Shown here piece by piece: positions 62,576 through 64,000 of a stretch of 64,000 bases of DNA. The position numbers and the translations under genes were made by a program. This DNA comes from Nostoc sp. CHAB 5824 (GTDB lineage Bacteria; Cyanobacteriota; Cyanobacteriia; Cyanobacteriales; Nostocaceae). Position 1 is the stretch's first letter. Each line of letters starts with the position of its first letter. The notes beneath the pieces are model-generated. The model was not told where the DNA came from and made no database searches. It saw only the letters and a list, made by a program, of their open reading frames with translations. The DNA is taken from NCBI RefSeq assembly GCF_020829665.1, contig NZ_JAIVFT010000004.1, positions 255,613-319,612 of the forward strand, written 5' to 3'.

Positions 62576-64000
62576 ATGAAGGATAATCTGTCGACATCCT
62601 CTCGCGTAGATGCTGCGGAAGGGGGTAGTGAATTAGAATGTTTACCCTATAGTGTCCAGCATTACGATGAGGGCGTGTGTTTATTGGTGAAGATGGGCCC
62701 ACACCGCATCTTGTTGGATTGTGGTTTGGAGGATATTTCATCGCTGGCGAAGGGGTTTACTAAGTCGATAGGTGGAGTTAGCTCGCCTCCTCCAGCAGAT
62801 TTGGTTTTGATTAGTCACGCCCACCCAGATCACGCTAGAGGCTTACTGGCACTGCATAAAGCTTTTCCAAAGTTACCTATTTATGGTAGCGAAGTAACTA
62901 GCAAGTTGCTGCCGTTGAATTGGCTAGACCAAGAAAGAGAGAAAATTTCCCAATTCTGTCATGCCTTGCCGTTGCGATCGCCTGTGGAATTTCAAGATGG
63001 TTTGGTAGCAGAATTATTTCCCGCAGGGCATCTACCAGGGGCAGTGGCAATTCTCCTTACCTACACCACTAAGCAGCGTACTTACAAGTTACTGTATACA
63101 GGAGATTTTTTCCTGTCAAACTCCCGGTTGGTAGAAGGTTTGCGTTTAGAGGAACTGCGAGGATTAGACTTGGATGTGCTAATTATTGAAGGCAGTTATG
63201 GCACATCCCGTCATCCTCACCGCCGCAACCAAGAAAATCAACTAGCAGAGCGAATTAATCGCGCGATCGCTGACCATTGTTCTGTAATCCTTCCCACTCC
63301 TGCTTTAGGGTTAGGTCAAGAACTACTAATGCTCTTACGCTCTCATCACCACTTCACCGGACGAGATTTAGATATCTGGGTAGATGGTGCTGTCGCTACT
63401 GGGTGTGATGCCTACCTTGAACTGCTACCCCACCTTCCCCCATCTGTACAGAACTTCGCCCGCCATCAACCCTTATTTTGGGATGAACGAGTGCGTCCCC
63501 GCGTGCGTCGTTTACAAGCAGAACACCGTCCCACTGTAGGTAAGTCACCTTGTATTGTCCTTACCGACTCTACAGATGATTTGGGTAAGCACTGCCAACT
63601 AGACACAGGCCCTTGGCTAATCCTGCTACCAGAAAAAATTGATATAAAAGTTAATAAAGAATATTTAGCACCCACCACTGTTGAAACTTATCTCTTGGCT
63701 CAACATAGTGATGGCCCTGGTACTACGCAGCTAATTCATAATTTGCGACCCCAGCACGTCATTTTTATTCACGGTTCTCCTGCCTACTTGGCAGACCTGA
63801 CTAGCTTAGAGGAGTTGCAAAACCGCTACCATATCCATTCTCCGGCGGCTGACACCTTAGTAGAATTGCCTATCGGCGATACATTCTTACAACCGGCAGC
63901 ACCAGAAACTAACTACGAAGGCGAACTGACAGAGTTGGGAACAGTAATCACAATTACCTTAGCCGATGTGATTACGACTGATCCTCGTTGGCGACAATTT
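62576..64000 (+). CDS. MBL-fold metallo-hydrolase, 3' end outside window
   Basis: Open from ATG 62576 to the window edge (475 residues visible). The Shine-Dalgarno GAGGGGAGG lies 5 bp before the start. The metallo-beta-lactamase motifs are LISHAHPDHARG (HxHxDH, near residue 82), AGHLPGA (motif 3) and YTGDF (motif 4). A beta-CASP-like middle with VLIIEGSYGTSRHPHR, LPTPALGLGQELLMLL and IVLTDSTDD follows, and HGSPAYLADL late. This is close to RNase J/CPSF-type nucleases, but the usual RNA-specificity KH-like domain is not clear. Role probably in nucleic-acid processing; not proven. Confidence 0.82.
   Translation, partial: MKDNLSTSSRVDAAEGGSELECLPYSVQHYDEGVCLLVKMGPHRILLDCGLEDISSLAKGFTKSIGGVSSPPPADLVLISHAHPDHARGLLALHKAFPKLPIYGSEVTSKLLPLNWLDQEREKISQFCHALPLRSPVEFQDGLVAELFPAGHLPGAVAILLTYTTKQRTYKLLYTGDFFLSNSRLVEGLRLEELRGLDLDVLIIEGSYGTSRHPHRRNQENQLAERINRAIADHCSVILPTPALGLGQELLMLLRSHHHFTGRDLDIWVDGAVATGCDAYLELLPHLPPSVQNFARHQPLFWDERVRPRVRRLQAEHRPTVGKSPCIVLTDSTDDLGKHCQLDTGPWLILLPEKIDIKVNKEYLAPTTVETYLLAQHSDGPGTTQLIHNLRPQHVIFIHGSPAYLADLTSLEELQNRYHIHSPAADTLVELPIGDTFLQPAAPETNYEGELTELGTVITITLADVITTDPRWRQF

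Overview
The window looks like a chromosomal segment of a filamentous, probably heterocyst-forming cyanobacterium (Nostocales). The evidence is the abundant HIP1 octamer GCGATCGC, phycobilin synthesis (pcyA), dark protochlorophyllide reductase (chlB), PSII accessory genes (CyanoP, Psb32), a devBCA-type exporter, a CyRepA1 replication protein, and many 7-bp tandem repeats and small palindromic repeats typical of Nostoc/Anabaena genomes. I saw no rRNA, tRNA or CRISPR array.

Layout. 1-4.3 kb: end of a PEP-CTERM surface protein, a PhoX-like phosphatase and a GT2 glycosyltransferase. 4.7-9.0 kb: a STAND NTPase overlapping a small helical protein that carries the same short Gly/Asn motif, then a MITE and an unknown secreted protein. 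9-14.8 kb: recG, a conserved unknown gene and the rpsB-tsf translation operon. 14.8-19 kb: AraC regulator, MAPEG and DUF4336 proteins, HAD phosphatase, unknown membrane protein. 19-22.6 kb: devB-devC-devA. 23.6-27.1 kb: pcyA, maf, psbP, an unannotated 47-aa gene, and a Y1 (RAYT-like) transposase framed by REP-like double hairpins. 27.6-32.3 kb: dapB, unknown membrane protein, beta-helix protein, cobH, psb32.

32.5-38 kb is a metal (probably copper) resistance island: a CopA-type P1B ATPase, a double-cupredoxin protein, a MerR regulator, an HMA chaperone, a small membrane protein and a His-rich lipoprotein. Three near-identical MerR-type promoters lie inside it and probably make it one self-regulated regulon. 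38-45 kb: small membrane proteins, a stack of nested MITEs, a zinc/manganese-binding lipoprotein with a Zur-like box, an M48 protease, a phosphatase and a DUF2470 protein.

45.3-51.6 kb is the most unusual stretch: a plasmid-type CyRepA1 gene, then an orphan toxin-immunity pair lying between chlB and a decayed second copy of the chlB 3' end with its terminator. 52-64 kb returns to housekeeping genes: cyclophilin, copper amine oxidase, TPR protein, periplasmic binding protein, rpmI-rplT, an RNase II/R-type exonuclease, rpmG-rpsR, an RDD protein and an MBL-fold hydrolase cut by the window end. Among them are three broken genes: grpB (4-bp slippage), parE (nonsense codon) and an unrecognised fragment.

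All functional calls are by reading motifs and family memory; no search was run.
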